A stretch of DNA of 41,036 nucleotides. It comes from a virus. Shown one piece after another: positions 23,947 to 31,667 of the stretch; the first letter of the stretch is position 1, and each line of letters begins with the position of its first letter. Made by a program: the position numbers and the translations under genes. Where the stretch lies: positions 1 through 41,036 of IMG/VR virus record IMGVR_UViG_3300026519_000022; one strand, given 5' to 3'. The notes beneath the pieces were generated by a model that saw only the letters and a program-made list of their open reading frames with translations, made no database searches and was not told where the DNA came from.

Positions 23947-23975
23947 TTGACACAGCCACCACCATATTATAGCAT
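23947..23975 (+). promoter_or_regulatory. putative sigma70-type promoter
   Basis: TTGACA (23947-23952) is followed by TAGCAT (23970-23975) after 17 bases, or TATAGC after 15. It sits just after the zinc-ribbon stop and about 30 bases before the start of the DUF7303-like gene, which also has a strong AGGAAAAGGAAA ribosome-site region. Confidence 0.55.
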
Positions 23976-24007
23976 TAACCGAATTTAACAGGAAAAGGAA
24001 AAGTATA

Positions 24008-24658
24008 ATGTCACTATCAGCTACGCAGCTTAAAAAGCTACAAATAATTTCAGAAGCAACCGCAGGTGAACACGGTTCTATTTTTATGACTGAAAAGAAT
24101 GTAAAAATTCTTATTGACGGCGGGTACGCCGAATGTAATACACAAATACGTGAGGGTGAGGCAGTCGCCGTACGCTCAACCCCATTAGGTGAAGCGCTAC
24201 TTGCCTCACCCGATCAAACTGAAACAGGAAGAACAACTATGGACAAACCAAACTTTTCAATCGACGATAATATAGCAGTCCCAGCTATTCGGCGGGCCAG
24301 TGGTGGCAAACCATCTATCTATCCGTTCGACCAGCTTGAATTAGGTCAATCTTTCTTCGTACCGGAAACAGAAGAACTACCAAACCCCGGTAAGTCTTTG
24401 GCCTCTACGGTATCAGGTGCATCTAAACGCTTTGCTACCAAAAACGGTACACGCACGATCAGGCGCAGACCAAAACTCACCAATGAAGATGGTTCACCGA
24501 TGTTGGACGAAAACGGCAAACAGATCAAAGGTGAATTGACAGATGTTGAGGTGCCTGCGTTTATCTATGAACGAAAGTTCATAGTGCGCAGTGTTGAGGA
24601 AAACGGCGTTGCTGGCGCGCGCGTATGGCGCGTTGAGGCACCTAACGAAGCTGAATAA
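24008..24658 (+). CDS. DUF7303-like protein with N-terminal winged-helix-like extension
   Basis: The second half (from about residue 78) matches a widespread phage family: YPFDQLELGQSFFVPE, then SLASTVSGASKRFATKNGTR and a C-terminal GARVWRVE. The function of that family is not known to me. The first ~75 residues form a separate domain (LKKLQIISEATAGEHGSIFM, MTEKNVKILIDGGYAE, STPLGEALL) that reads like a winged helix. An in-frame ATG at 24239 begins the DUF7303 part and could give a shorter product. The start at 24008 follows a rich purine ribosome site. A terminator lies downstream, closing this gene set. Confidence 0.75.
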   Translation: MSLSATQLKKLQIISEATAGEHGSIFMTEKNVKILIDGGYAECNTQIREGEAVAVRSTPLGEALLASPDQTETGRTTMDKPNFSIDDNIAVPAIRRASGGKPSIYPFDQLELGQSFFVPETEELPNPGKSLASTVSGASKRFATKNGTRTIRRRPKLTNEDGSPMLDENGKQIKGELTDVEVPAFIYERKFIVRSVEENGVAGARVWRVEAPNEAE

Positions 24659-24678
24659 CCCGCGAGGGTTTAGGATGG

Positions 24679-24711
24679 CAAGCCGGTAAACTCGCCACCA
24701 GTTACGGCTTG
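24679..24711. other. stem-loop upstream of the terminator
   Basis: CAAGCCG (24679-24685) pairs with CGGCTTG (24705-24711), with further pairing of GTAA and TTAC beyond a one-base bulge. It precedes the intrinsic terminator by nine bases and may form part of a composite termination or processing site. Confidence 0.5.
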
Positions 24712-24719
24712 CGGTTAAA

Positions 24720-24750
24720 GGGTGTGCTTCCGGGTGCACCCTTTTTCTTT
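24720..24750 (+). terminator. intrinsic terminator
   Basis: GGGTGTGC (24720-24727) and GTGCACCC (24734-24741) form an 8-bp stem with two G-T pairs around loop TTCCGG. TTTTTCTTT follows at once. It ends the early/middle rightward transcript before the lysis genes. Confidence 0.85.
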
Positions 24751-24777
24751 GACACTACCGCCACTGTACGCTATGCC
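24749..24777 (+). promoter_or_regulatory. putative promoter for the lysis/late genes
   Basis: A perfect TTGACA (24749-24754) begins inside the T-tract of the terminator. It is followed after 17 bases by TATGCC (24772-24777), a three-of-six match to the -10 box. The endolysin start codon is 25 bases further on, with CAGGAG between. A terminator-promoter junction is plausible; the weak -10 may mean activation is needed. Confidence 0.45.
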
Positions 24778-24801
24778 TGTAATAATACAGGAGAAAATCA
24801 C

Positions 24802-25635
24802 ATGAATTTGTATGTAAGAGATGTTCAACGCTTGCTGGCAGATGCGGGTTATTACAAGGGGGGCATTGACAATGACGCTGGACCTCTCACACATACCGCC
24901 ATTGAAAAACTACTAAAGGCGCATACGGATATGATGCCAGGTGGGCGCGTAAACGACAAACGAAAATTTGTGATTGCTACACAACTAATCTTGCATTATG
25001 GTGGTTTTGAGCCGGGCGTTATTGATGGCTACGTGGGCCATAACACCATTGAGGCACTCAACGCGTGGGATTATGAACAGTCATACGGTGGGGACAATGT
25101 AGAGCGACCCGGGCGCGATGAAGAAGAACCGGCACGCCCGGGTATCTATACAGGACCAAAGAAGGGCGCTGACATATGGCCTCGTCAACGTGATGTAGAA
25201 CGTTTCTACGGTAGTGTGGGCACTAATCAGACAATGTGCCAACTGCCATTCACGATGCGCCTTGCGTGGAACCGGGGCAAGAAGCTAACTAAATTCTCTT
25301 GCCACGAGCGTGTGCGCAGACCGTTAGAAACTATCTGGACCAAGACCCTAGAGCACTATGGCCACGATGGCATTAAACGGCTCGGTCTTGATATGTTCGG
25401 TGGTTGCTTGAATGTACGTAAAATGCGTGGCGGTACAAGAATGTCCATGCATAGTTGGGGTATTGCGGTAGATATAGACCCGGCGCGCAACCGCCTGCGT
25501 TGGGGTAAAGGGCGCGCACATTTGGCCCGTCCCGAATATAGAACATTTTGGCGGATTGTTGAAAGCGAGGGCGCTATATCTTTGGGCCGCGCGCGTAACT
25601 TTGACTGGATGCACTTCCAGTTTGCTCGCCTATGA
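24802..25635 (+). CDS. endolysin, M15 family peptidase with two peptidoglycan-binding repeats
   Basis: I chose the ATG at 24802, eight bases after CAGGAG; longer in-frame options run back through the terminator. The product has 277 residues. Two PG_binding_1-like repeats occupy roughly 1-90 (VRDVQRLLADAGYYKGGIDN; ATQLILHYGGFEPGVIDGYVG). A Pro/Glu/Gly-rich linker follows to about 120. The M15/VanY-like peptidase shows SMHSWGIAVDIDP, with H217 and D224 as zinc ligands, and WMHFQF with H271. It should cleave the peptide part of peptidoglycan (L-Ala-D-Glu or D-Ala-D-Ala type). There is no signal peptide, so release through the holin is expected. The stop overlaps the next start (ATGA). Confidence 0.9.
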   Translation: MNLYVRDVQRLLADAGYYKGGIDNDAGPLTHTAIEKLLKAHTDMMPGGRVNDKRKFVIATQLILHYGGFEPGVIDGYVGHNTIEALNAWDYEQSYGGDNVERPGRDEEEPARPGIYTGPKKGADIWPRQRDVERFYGSVGTNQTMCQLPFTMRLAWNRGKKLTKFSCHERVRRPLETIWTKTLEHYGHDGIKRLGLDMFGGCLNVRKMRGGTRMSMHSWGIAVDIDPARNRLRWGKGRAHLARPEYRTFWRIVESEGAISLGRARNFDWMHFQFARL

Positions 25636-25814
25636 TTATTAAAATAATATTATTTATTGTTTTATTAACCATAATTGCTATGGTGGCAACGGTTGCTATA
25701 GCTTTAGTGGTTGTCGTAATCCTGTTTACGACAAACGGGGCGGTCACGTTTGATGTGGTCTTTGGGTTGCCTTTTGGGGCTGGGCTTCTGATAACGTGGC
25801 CGCTTTTGGTGTAA
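25632..25814 (+). CDS. small membrane protein, possible holin-like
   Basis: A 60-residue, almost wholly hydrophobic protein with a long first membrane segment (about residues 3-33) and a second hydrophobic C-terminal segment (about 38-59), separated by the polar TTNGAV. It overlaps the endolysin by four bases and precedes the holin gene. It could be a second holin, an antiholin or a lysis regulator. No family is recognised. Confidence 0.65.
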   Translation: MIIKIILFIVLLTIIAMVATVAIALVVVVILFTTNGAVTFDVVFGLPFGAGLLITWPLLV

Positions 25815-25842
25815 ACTAATTGAAACGGTAGGAGTTTATTAA

Positions 25843-26010
25843 ATGAACAAAAACAAAGTAATGGGTATTATTCGCCATATGCTTACATTTGCTGGGGGTT
25901 ACGTTACCGCCCGTGGTTGGCTTGATGAAGGTACAGTAACCGAATTGATCGGCGCGGCTGTAACTATCACGGGCGTATTGTGGTCGTATCTTGCCCCGGA
26001 AAAATCATAA
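25843..26010 (+). CDS. holin, Pam3-gp28-like
   Basis: A 55-residue protein, MNKNKVMGIIRHMLTFAGGY at the N-terminus, followed by a charged turn (ARGWLDEGTV) and a second hydrophobic helix (IGAAVTITGVLWSYL). The 'IRHxLTFAGG...V-x-x-G-x-[LV]-[DE]...' pattern matches the small two-helix holins often annotated as the Pam3-gp28 family in alphaproteobacterial phages. GGAG lies eight bases upstream of the ATG. It lies between the small membrane protein and the spanin genes, the expected place for a holin. Confidence 0.8.
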   Translation: MNKNKVMGIIRHMLTFAGGYVTARGWLDEGTVTELIGAAVTITGVLWSYLAPEKS

Positions 26011-26012
26011 GC

Positions 26013-26243
26013 ATGGTTTGGCTTTCACTACTTAAAGTCGTTCTTGGTCTCGCTAGTTCTTTATCCTCTTACTTGCGCGACAAGGGGTTGTTAGAAGCTG
26101 GCGAGACCAAGGAATTAAGTAAAATGTTGGATAATTCAATTGATATACTTGACAGGTCAAATACATCGCGCAACGATGCTATTAAGCGTTTTGATGATAC
26201 TGACGGCGTGCCAGACGACAACGACCCAAACCTACGGGATTGA
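26013..26243 (+). CDS. putative inner-membrane spanin (Rz-like)
   Basis: I chose the ATG at 26013, two bases after the holin stop; the frame is open further upstream. The 76-residue product has a short hydrophobic N-terminus (MVWLSLLKVVLGLASSLSSY) and a charged helical region (AGETKELSKMLDNSIDILDR) with an acidic C-terminus. The length and layout fit a compact i-spanin. The o-spanin gene starts inside it in another frame, the classical nested Rz/Rz1 arrangement. The family match is weak; the call rests mainly on the nesting. Confidence 0.65.
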   Translation: MVWLSLLKVVLGLASSLSSYLRDKGLLEAGETKELSKMLDNSIDILDRSNTSRNDAIKRFDDTDGVPDDNDPNLRD

Positions 26244-26499
26244 CACGCGCACAGCTTGTAATATTGTTAAACCTATTAGTTATTCTAGGCTTGACACCGT
26301 GATCACACGCAGGCGGGTTGTAGAGCACAATGCCGCCCGAAAAGAATTGTGTTCCCAACCGTCAAATATAATTGACAGGCGTGTGCTGTGTGGTATTTTC
26401 CCCACCATTCGATACTCACGGCTGGACACAAAGCAGACGCGCCGGGGTATTATCGGCTTCAATGCCGGGCGCGGGCCGGTCTGCACACCCGCTATTTGA
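26176..26499 (+). CDS. outer-membrane spanin (Rz1-like lipoprotein) with duplicated periplasmic module
   Basis: Starting at the ATG at 26176, the 107-residue product begins MLLSVLMILTACQ, a lipoprotein signal peptide with lipobox LTAC and Cys12 as the lipid-bearing residue. The periplasmic part has two 32-residue copies, C28-C59 (PISYSRLDT ... NAARKELC) and C72-C103 (TIRYSRLDT ... NAGRGPVC), offset by exactly 44 residues. Each has the 'C-x(4)-P-[IT]...S-x-x-D-T...N-A' pattern seen once in related Rz1-like proteins. The gene starts 68 bases inside the i-spanin gene in another frame. It should link the outer membrane to the i-spanin in the last lysis step. Confidence 0.78.
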   Translation: MLLSVLMILTACQTTTTQTYGIDTRTACNIVKPISYSRLDTVITRRRVVEHNAARKELCSQPSNIIDRRVLCGIFPTIRYSRLDTKQTRRGIIGFNAGRGPVCTPAI

Positions 26500-26514
26500 T
26501 TTTAGGGGAATATC

Positions 26515-26880
26515 GTGGTAGTTGAATTTGGGGGTTTGGTCAGCGCTATTGGACTAATCGTTGTCGTTGTTGGGGCGTTGATCGCGCGGGATAGGCAAAT
26601 CACCAATATGATACACACAAACCACGACGAAAACCAAACCGCCGTCAGTGCGTCATCAAAGTTGGCTGCCGACAACGACAAAGAGCTGCACTCGCGTGTA
26701 AACAGATTGCGTGAACACTCAGACAAAGAATTTGTTAGGCGCGCTGATTTAGACGGTCATTTACAACGTATTGAAAAGCGTGTAGACCTCATACACAGTG
26801 AAATGCGTGAGGAACGCCGGGAAACAAATTCGCGACTTGATGTGATACTCGCGACACTTGGAAAATCAAACGATAGGTAA
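26515..26880 (+). CDS. membrane-anchored coiled-coil protein
   Basis: It starts with GTG after AGGGGAA. The 121-residue product has one N-terminal membrane helix (LVSAIGLIVVVVGALIA, about 8-24) followed by a long charged helix with heptad-like spacing (LHSRVNRLREHSDKEFVRRA; LQRIEKRVDLIHSEMREERR). That layout would suit an inner-membrane spanin as well as, or better than, the 26013 product. It could also be a lysis-timing factor. It follows the o-spanin gene by 15 bases and precedes the deacetylase-fold gene by four. Confidence 0.6.
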   Translation: MVVEFGGLVSAIGLIVVVVGALIARDRQITNMIHTNHDENQTAVSASSKLAADNDKELHSRVNRLREHSDKEFVRRADLDGHLQRIEKRVDLIHSEMREERRETNSRLDVILATLGKSNDR

Positions 26881-26884
26881 CAAG

Positions 26885-28126
26885 ATGGTCAAAACTGTTT
26901 TCAGTACACTACCACGCGATCGCGCCCCCAATTTTTTGTCTGATGACGCTAGAATTAACAAAGCCACGGGGCTTATGAACGTCACCACATTTCCAACGGG
27001 TCATGGTTGGGGTTCCAACGCAAGTGGCGGGGGTTCGCACGACTACGAAGACCCAACAGACCCTTTTTATGGTTCAACAAGTTTCCGGGCTACAACAGAC
27101 GGCGCGGGCACGTACAAATATTGTCAATCCGTACCACTTGCAGCTACGCTTGACTTTACTGGCAAACATATCTGTTTTGTTGTGCGCGTTGACGACGTTG
27201 CGGTATTAAATGAATTACAATTGTTCATGGGTGATGCTACGCTTGCTAACAATTACCACTGGTCCGGTATTCAAGGCACAAGCCCAATTGAGTGGCTTGT
27301 AGAAAACCGTTGGGCCACTGTCACCTTGTCTTTAGCTGACGCTACAGTAAACGGTACACCAAATATTGCTGCTGTGGACGCAATTCGTATCCGGTTCAAA
27401 GACAACGCAGTCAAACCAATTACAGTGCATGTTGGTGCTTTCTTTGCTATAGGTGTGGGCACGCCTGTATTGTCATATTCGTTTCATGGCAGTTTTGCGT
27501 CTACGTTTACAACCGCGCGTGAAGTGCTTGACAACAGTATTACACCTGCAACCGCTTTTGTGTCTATGGACAAGGTAGGTGGGGTTGATGCGTTAACACT
27601 TGATCAAATTAGACGTATGCATACTATTTCCGGTTGGGAGATCGGGATGGAAGGTTCTGGGGGTAATATGCGTCAATGGGGTGAAGGTTCAATACGGAGT
27701 GAGATTGATGCCACACTTGACTGGGCAACAGTACACAGATTACCTATGATCGGATTTGCTTACCCAGAAGGTCAATTTTGCACATTATCCAGCGACACAG
27801 GCACCAGCGTATTTGAAATTATATCAGAATACTTTGACTATGGTCGCACTCTTAACCAAACTCACCAAGAACTACCAGCGGCACTGGACCCACACGGCTT
27901 ACGTGTCATCCATGCTACGAACGGGGTCACGGCTGGTACGATCACAGCGGCCATTACAGCAGCTAAGGCTAAGGGTGAATGGATTATACTTGCATTTGGT
28001 GATCTCGTGACGACACCGACCAAATCGGCTGAATATTCTATTGCTAATTTCAACACAATTACGGCGTTCGTTGAGGCCGACGGTATCCGCGTCGATACAA
28101 TCGGCCAAATCTTTAGCGAAGCATAA
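26885..28126 (+). CDS. virion-like protein with degenerate polysaccharide-deacetylase fold and N-terminal beta-sandwich
   Basis: I use the ATG at 26885; a TTG nine codons upstream is possible. The product has 413 residues. Residues about 35-185 form a beta-rich domain resembling a carbohydrate-binding jelly roll. The rest follows the NodB deacetylase order: VLSYSFHGSFASTFTTAREV, ITPATAFVSMDKVG, LTLDQIRRMHTISGWEIGME, MIGFAYPEGQF and YFDYGRTLNQ. The catalytic motifs are lost: the usual T-F-D-D-G is S-F-H-G-S (199-203), and the usual S-H-x-x-x-H after W-E-I-G is M-E-G (255-257). It is probably a glycan-binding fibre or decoration protein. There is no signal peptide. It lies between the lysis and terminase genes. 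Confidence 0.68.
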   Translation: MVKTVFSTLPRDRAPNFLSDDARINKATGLMNVTTFPTGHGWGSNASGGGSHDYEDPTDPFYGSTSFRATTDGAGTYKYCQSVPLAATLDFTGKHICFVVRVDDVAVLNELQLFMGDATLANNYHWSGIQGTSPIEWLVENRWATVTLSLADATVNGTPNIAAVDAIRIRFKDNAVKPITVHVGAFFAIGVGTPVLSYSFHGSFASTFTTAREVLDNSITPATAFVSMDKVGGVDALTLDQIRRMHTISGWEIGMEGSGGNMRQWGEGSIRSEIDATLDWATVHRLPMIGFAYPEGQFCTLSSDTGTSVFEIISEYFDYGRTLNQTHQELPAALDPHGLRVIHATNGVTAGTITAAITAAKAKGEWIILAFGDLVTTPTKSAEYSIANFNTITAFVEADGIRVDTIGQIFSEA

Positions 28127-28132
28127 AGATGT

Positions 28133-28588
28133 ATGGATATTTCCAACAAGCAAAAAGAAGCATTTGCACTGGCGCTGCTAAAAACGCCGGATGAACCGTA
28201 CAAAGCGGCCTTGCTGGTTTTCCCAGACGATATAACTTTAGCTATGGAAGCGAGCAAAGCCCTACCCAGCGATGCTTACGTGGTAGAATATATCGGGGCC
28301 ATACCGTCCGATGAAATTGACGCTATCGGTGTTCCTACCAAGAATGACGTTATTCGCTCTATATGGAATAGACTGGCGAAAGTTGTAGACCATGAAACAT
28401 TCTTCAAAGGCACGAAAGCGCTAGAACCGTGGTTACTCGAGAACGGTAATAACGGTGGGCTTGGAAACACATACAACGATAATCGCAGCGTAATATTGTT
28501 CAAAGACCATGGTACAGATGAAGAATGGGCTAAGGCTGCGGTGGAACAACAGTCAAAGTTAGTTGAACATGCTACCGGGCCGTCATAA
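28133..28588 (+). CDS. putative small terminase subunit
   Basis: The 151-residue protein precedes the large terminase and overlaps it, as small terminases usually do. The N-terminal NKQKEAFALALLKTPDEPYK followed by ALLVFPDDITLAMEASKALP resembles the helix-turn-helix that recognises packaging sites. A middle helix (NDVIRSIWNRLAKVVDHETF) and a polar, Gly/Asn-rich C-terminal part follow. Sequence similarity to named families is not obvious, so the call relies on position, size and the HTH-like N-terminus. Confidence 0.6.
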   Translation: MDISNKQKEAFALALLKTPDEPYKAALLVFPDDITLAMEASKALPSDAYVVEYIGAIPSDEIDAIGVPTKNDVIRSIWNRLAKVVDHETFFKGTKALEPWLLENGNNGGLGNTYNDNRSVILFKDHGTDEEWAKAAVEQQSKLVEHATGPS

Positions 28589-30185
28589 AGTCGAGGAAAT
28601 ATTAACGAGGTCAAAGGCCCAAGGGCTTGGCTTGCCCGTGGCGTGGGAGCCTATAAAGGGGTCCAGCCAAGAACTAGCGTTAGACACTAGGTGCCACCAT
28701 ACACTCTACCACGGGGCGCGTGGCCCCGGAAAAACCATAACGCAACTTATGAGATTTCACGCACGTGTGGGTATAGGTTACGGGTCGCATTGGCGGGGTG
28801 TTATTTTCGATAGAGAGTTTAAAAACCTTGCCGACTTGGTTGCGCAGTCCAAGCGTTTCTTTCTAAAAATCGGGGATGGCGCGCGATTTATGTCGAGCGC
28901 AAGTGAATTCAAATGGGTGTGGCCGTCGGGTGAAGAATTACTATTTAGACATATAAAGAAGCCCGGCGATTATGACAACTTCCACGGGCACGAATACCCA
29001 TTCATTGGTTGGAACGAGTTAACCAAATACCCTACGTCCGAATTGTATGATAAAATGATGAGTACAAACCGTTCGTCATTCAGCCCATTACGTGACACAC
29101 CTAAGCGTATGTGTCACAATGGTGGACCAGCTTTAACACACGATGACGGTAGTGTTATGTATTCCACCACAGACGGAAAACCCCTACCACCTATCCCGTT
29201 AGAAGTGTTCAGCACAACCAACCCCAATGGACCGGGACACAATTGGGTTAAAATGCGTTTCATCACACCGGCTAAGAATGGTGAAGTTGTGCGAACAGGG
29301 GTAAACGTGTTTAACCCGCAAACGCAACAGGATGAGGTTGTTGTAAAAACACAGGTAGCCATTTTTGGTAGTTACAAGGAAAACATTTATTTACCCCCGG
29401 AATACGTGGCCGAATTGGAGTTGATAACAGACCCAAACTTGCGCGCCGCATGGTTGTACGGTTCATGGGACGTTAACGCCGGGGGTGCGTTTGACGACTT
29501 ATGGTCGGTTAACACACATGTACTATCACGATTTCCTATACCCGAAAATTGGCGCGTTGATAGGGCTTTTGACTGGGGGTCGTCGCACCCGTTTAGTGTT
29601 GGCTGGTTCGCAGAAGCCAACGGCGAAGAAATTGAACTACCTAACGGTAGTACCTTCTGCCCGCCCCGTGGAACGCTTATACAAGTCGCTGAATGGTATG
29701 GCACCGACACTATAGGCACGAACAAAGGTACTAAACTATCCGCCCCTGACATTGCCATCGGCATTAGAGACCGCGAAATAACTTTGATGTTAAATGGCTG
29801 GATACCCATGCAACCGTTACCCGGACCCGCTGACAATCAAATACGCGACGTTCGCGAAAGCGACGTTGATACTATTGAAAAGAAAATGAGCGATAAAGGC
29901 ATACGCTGGACTAAATCAGATAAGTCAAGGGGGTCACGCAAAAATGGTTTCCAGCTATTGCGCGACAGGCTAGAAGCATCTACAAGAGGTGAGGGACCGG
30001 GGTTATATTTTATGACTAACTGTGTTGCTTCCATAACTCTTATACCATCGTTGCCCCGTGATGAAAACAACCTAGACGACGTTGATACGAACGCGGAAGA
30101 CCACACTTATGATATGGTGCGTTATCGCACATTAAAAGGCAGCAACCGCATGGCTACAACTATAAACATTAAACAAATAACGTAG
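28569..30185 (+). CDS. terminase large subunit
   Basis: The product is about 538 residues from the ATG at 28569; a TTG six bases upstream is possible, and the start overlaps the small-subunit gene. The ATPase domain has a viral-type Walker A, YHGARGPGKTI (near residue 47-57), and a Walker B-like YPFIGWNEL. The nuclease domain shows FDWGSSHPFSVGW, with the first catalytic Asp, and a later acidic segment NAEDHTYDMVRYR that resembles the last RNase-H-type motif. It powers DNA packaging and cuts the concatemer. The circular overlap of the contig allows either headful or cohesive-end packaging; the sequence alone does not decide. Confidence 0.92.
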   Translation: MLPGRHKVEEILTRSKAQGLGLPVAWEPIKGSSQELALDTRCHHTLYHGARGPGKTITQLMRFHARVGIGYGSHWRGVIFDREFKNLADLVAQSKRFFLKIGDGARFMSSASEFKWVWPSGEELLFRHIKKPGDYDNFHGHEYPFIGWNELTKYPTSELYDKMMSTNRSSFSPLRDTPKRMCHNGGPALTHDDGSVMYSTTDGKPLPPIPLEVFSTTNPNGPGHNWVKMRFITPAKNGEVVRTGVNVFNPQTQQDEVVVKTQVAIFGSYKENIYLPPEYVAELELITDPNLRAAWLYGSWDVNAGGAFDDLWSVNTHVLSRFPIPENWRVDRAFDWGSSHPFSVGWFAEANGEEIELPNGSTFCPPRGTLIQVAEWYGTDTIGTNKGTKLSAPDIAIGIRDREITLMLNGWIPMQPLPGPADNQIRDVRESDVDTIEKKMSDKGIRWTKSDKSRGSRKNGFQLLRDRLEASTRGEGPGLYFMTNCVASITLIPSLPRDENNLDDVDTNAEDHTYDMVRYRTLKGSNRMATTINIKQIT

Positions 30186-30194
30186 GACGGCACG

Positions 30195-31667
30195 ATGGCT
30201 AATAAAATTCAAAGCGGGGCAAATTTCACACGTACAGAACTACGGGCTAGACTGGCGGATTACAGGAAGATTATTGACTGTGTAACTGGCGAAAGTGCGA
30301 TCAAAAAGGGTGCTACCACATACCTGCCTATGCCCAATGCTGACGACCAAAGCAGTGAAAACATGTCGCGCTATGCGGCTTATCTAGCGCGGGCTGTCTT
30401 TTACAATGTCACACAGAACACACTATCAGGGCTTGTAGGCGAGGTGTTCCGCAAAGACCCGGTTGAAGAAATACCTACCGCCCTTGAGGTTGTTCTTGAT
30501 GATGCAAATGGGGATGGGCTTACACTAACACAATTTGCCAAGAAGGCCACACGGTTCACGCTGTCACTAGGCCGTGCTGGAATACTCACAGACTACCCAG
30601 CTATTGAAGGTGGGGTAAGTAAGGCGGATATTAATGGCGGGTCTATACAACCAACTATCACGGTCTATCGGGCGACAGAAATAATTAATTGGAAAACGAG
30701 CAAAACGCTCAATAAAACCGTGTACACTCTTATTGTCTTAAAAGAGTTCTACGACAGTGAAGACGATGCGGACGGCTTTTCCGTCACACTTAAAGAACAA
30801 ATACGCGTACTTAGGTTGCGCGACGGTGTTTACGGCGTTCAATTGTACAGAAGTGGAGCAGTGTATGGTGAAGAAATTATACCCACAGACAGTAATGGCA
30901 ATTCATTCGACGTTATACCGTTTACATTTATCGGCTCGGAAAACAACGACAGCGAAGTAGACTATGCCCCTATGCTTTCCATTGCGTCAATCAATATTGG
31001 GCACTACCACAACAGCGCCGACTACGAAGAAAGTTCGTTTACAACCGGGCAACCGACGGTAGTAGTTTCCGGTATTACAGAAGAATGGGCAAAGAATGTA
31101 CTAAATGGTGAGTTACGTATGGGTGCTCGTGGCGGTATTATGTTGCCAGAAGGTGGCGGGGCTAACCTGCTGCAAACAGAACCGAACACAATGCCGTTTG
31201 AGGCCATGTTGCATAAAGAGAGGCAAATGGTAGCATTAGGGGCTAAACTCGTTGAAAACAAGGAAGTACAGCGCACGGCCACAGAAGCAGGCATAGACAA
31301 CGCCAACGAAACGTCCGTGCTGGCTAATATAGCCAAGAATGTAAGCGCGGCCATTGTATTCGCTTTGGAGTTCGCTGCCCGATTTGTTGGGGTGGAAGGT
31401 GAAGAAATCAAGTACGCGCTGAATACTGATTTTATGATCGCCCGTATGACCGCACAAGACAGGGCACAAATCATTGCAGAATGGCAAGGTGGTGCTATCA
31501 CGTTTGAAGAAATGAGGGGAGCATTACGCAAGACAGGTGTAGCCACACTGGACGACGACGCAGCGAGGGCGGCTATTGATACAGAACTCGACGAAGCTAT
31601 GAAGCGGTCCATCGCGGCTATTGATACAGAACTCGACGACGACGACGTGACCGGGGGCGATGAGTAA
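30195..31667 (+). CDS. portal protein, DUF4055 family
   Basis: The 490-residue product follows the large terminase directly and has the DUF4055 portal pattern. Examples are RLADYRKIIDCVTGESAIKK, KGATTYLPMPNA, NMSRYAAYLARAVFYNVTQN, TLSGLVGEVFRKDP, LGRAGILTDYP and MGARGGIMLPEGG. It forms the dodecameric ring at the packaging vertex. The C-terminus is acidic and contains two copies of AAIDTELD, encoded by a perfect 26-bp direct repeat (31569-31594 and 31614-31639). The stop overlaps the next start (TAATG). Confidence 0.9.
   Translation: MANKIQSGANFTRTELRARLADYRKIIDCVTGESAIKKGATTYLPMPNADDQSSENMSRYAAYLARAVFYNVTQNTLSGLVGEVFRKDPVEEIPTALEVVLDDANGDGLTLTQFAKKATRFTLSLGRAGILTDYPAIEGGVSKADINGGSIQPTITVYRATEIINWKTSKTLNKTVYTLIVLKEFYDSEDDADGFSVTLKEQIRVLRLRDGVYGVQLYRSGAVYGEEIIPTDSNGNSFDVIPFTFIGSENNDSEVDYAPMLSIASINIGHYHNSADYEESSFTTGQPTVVVSGITEEWAKNVLNGELRMGARGGIMLPEGGGANLLQTEPNTMPFEAMLHKERQMVALGAKLVENKEVQRTATEAGIDNANETSVLANIAKNVSAAIVFALEFAARFVGVEGEEIKYALNTDFMIARMTAQDRAQIIAEWQGGAITFEEMRGALRKTGVATLDDDAARAAIDTELDEAMKRSIAAIDTELDDDDVTGGDE
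31569..31639 (+). repeat. 26-bp direct repeat in the portal C-terminus
   Basis: Identical 26-base copies at 31569-31594 and 31614-31639, offset by 45 bases (15 codons), encode the repeated AAIDTELD of the portal tail. Being in frame and identical, they look like a recent duplication. Confidence 0.85.

Noticed and set aside
24709-24801. Longer start for the endolysin
   Set aside because: The extension runs through the terminator hairpin and its T-tract; the ATG at 24802 has CAGGAG at the right distance.
31022-31612. 196-residue minus-strand ORF opposite the portal gene
   Set aside because: It is antisense to a clearly identified DUF4055 portal gene, and its Ser/Ala-rich composition is typical of shadow frames.
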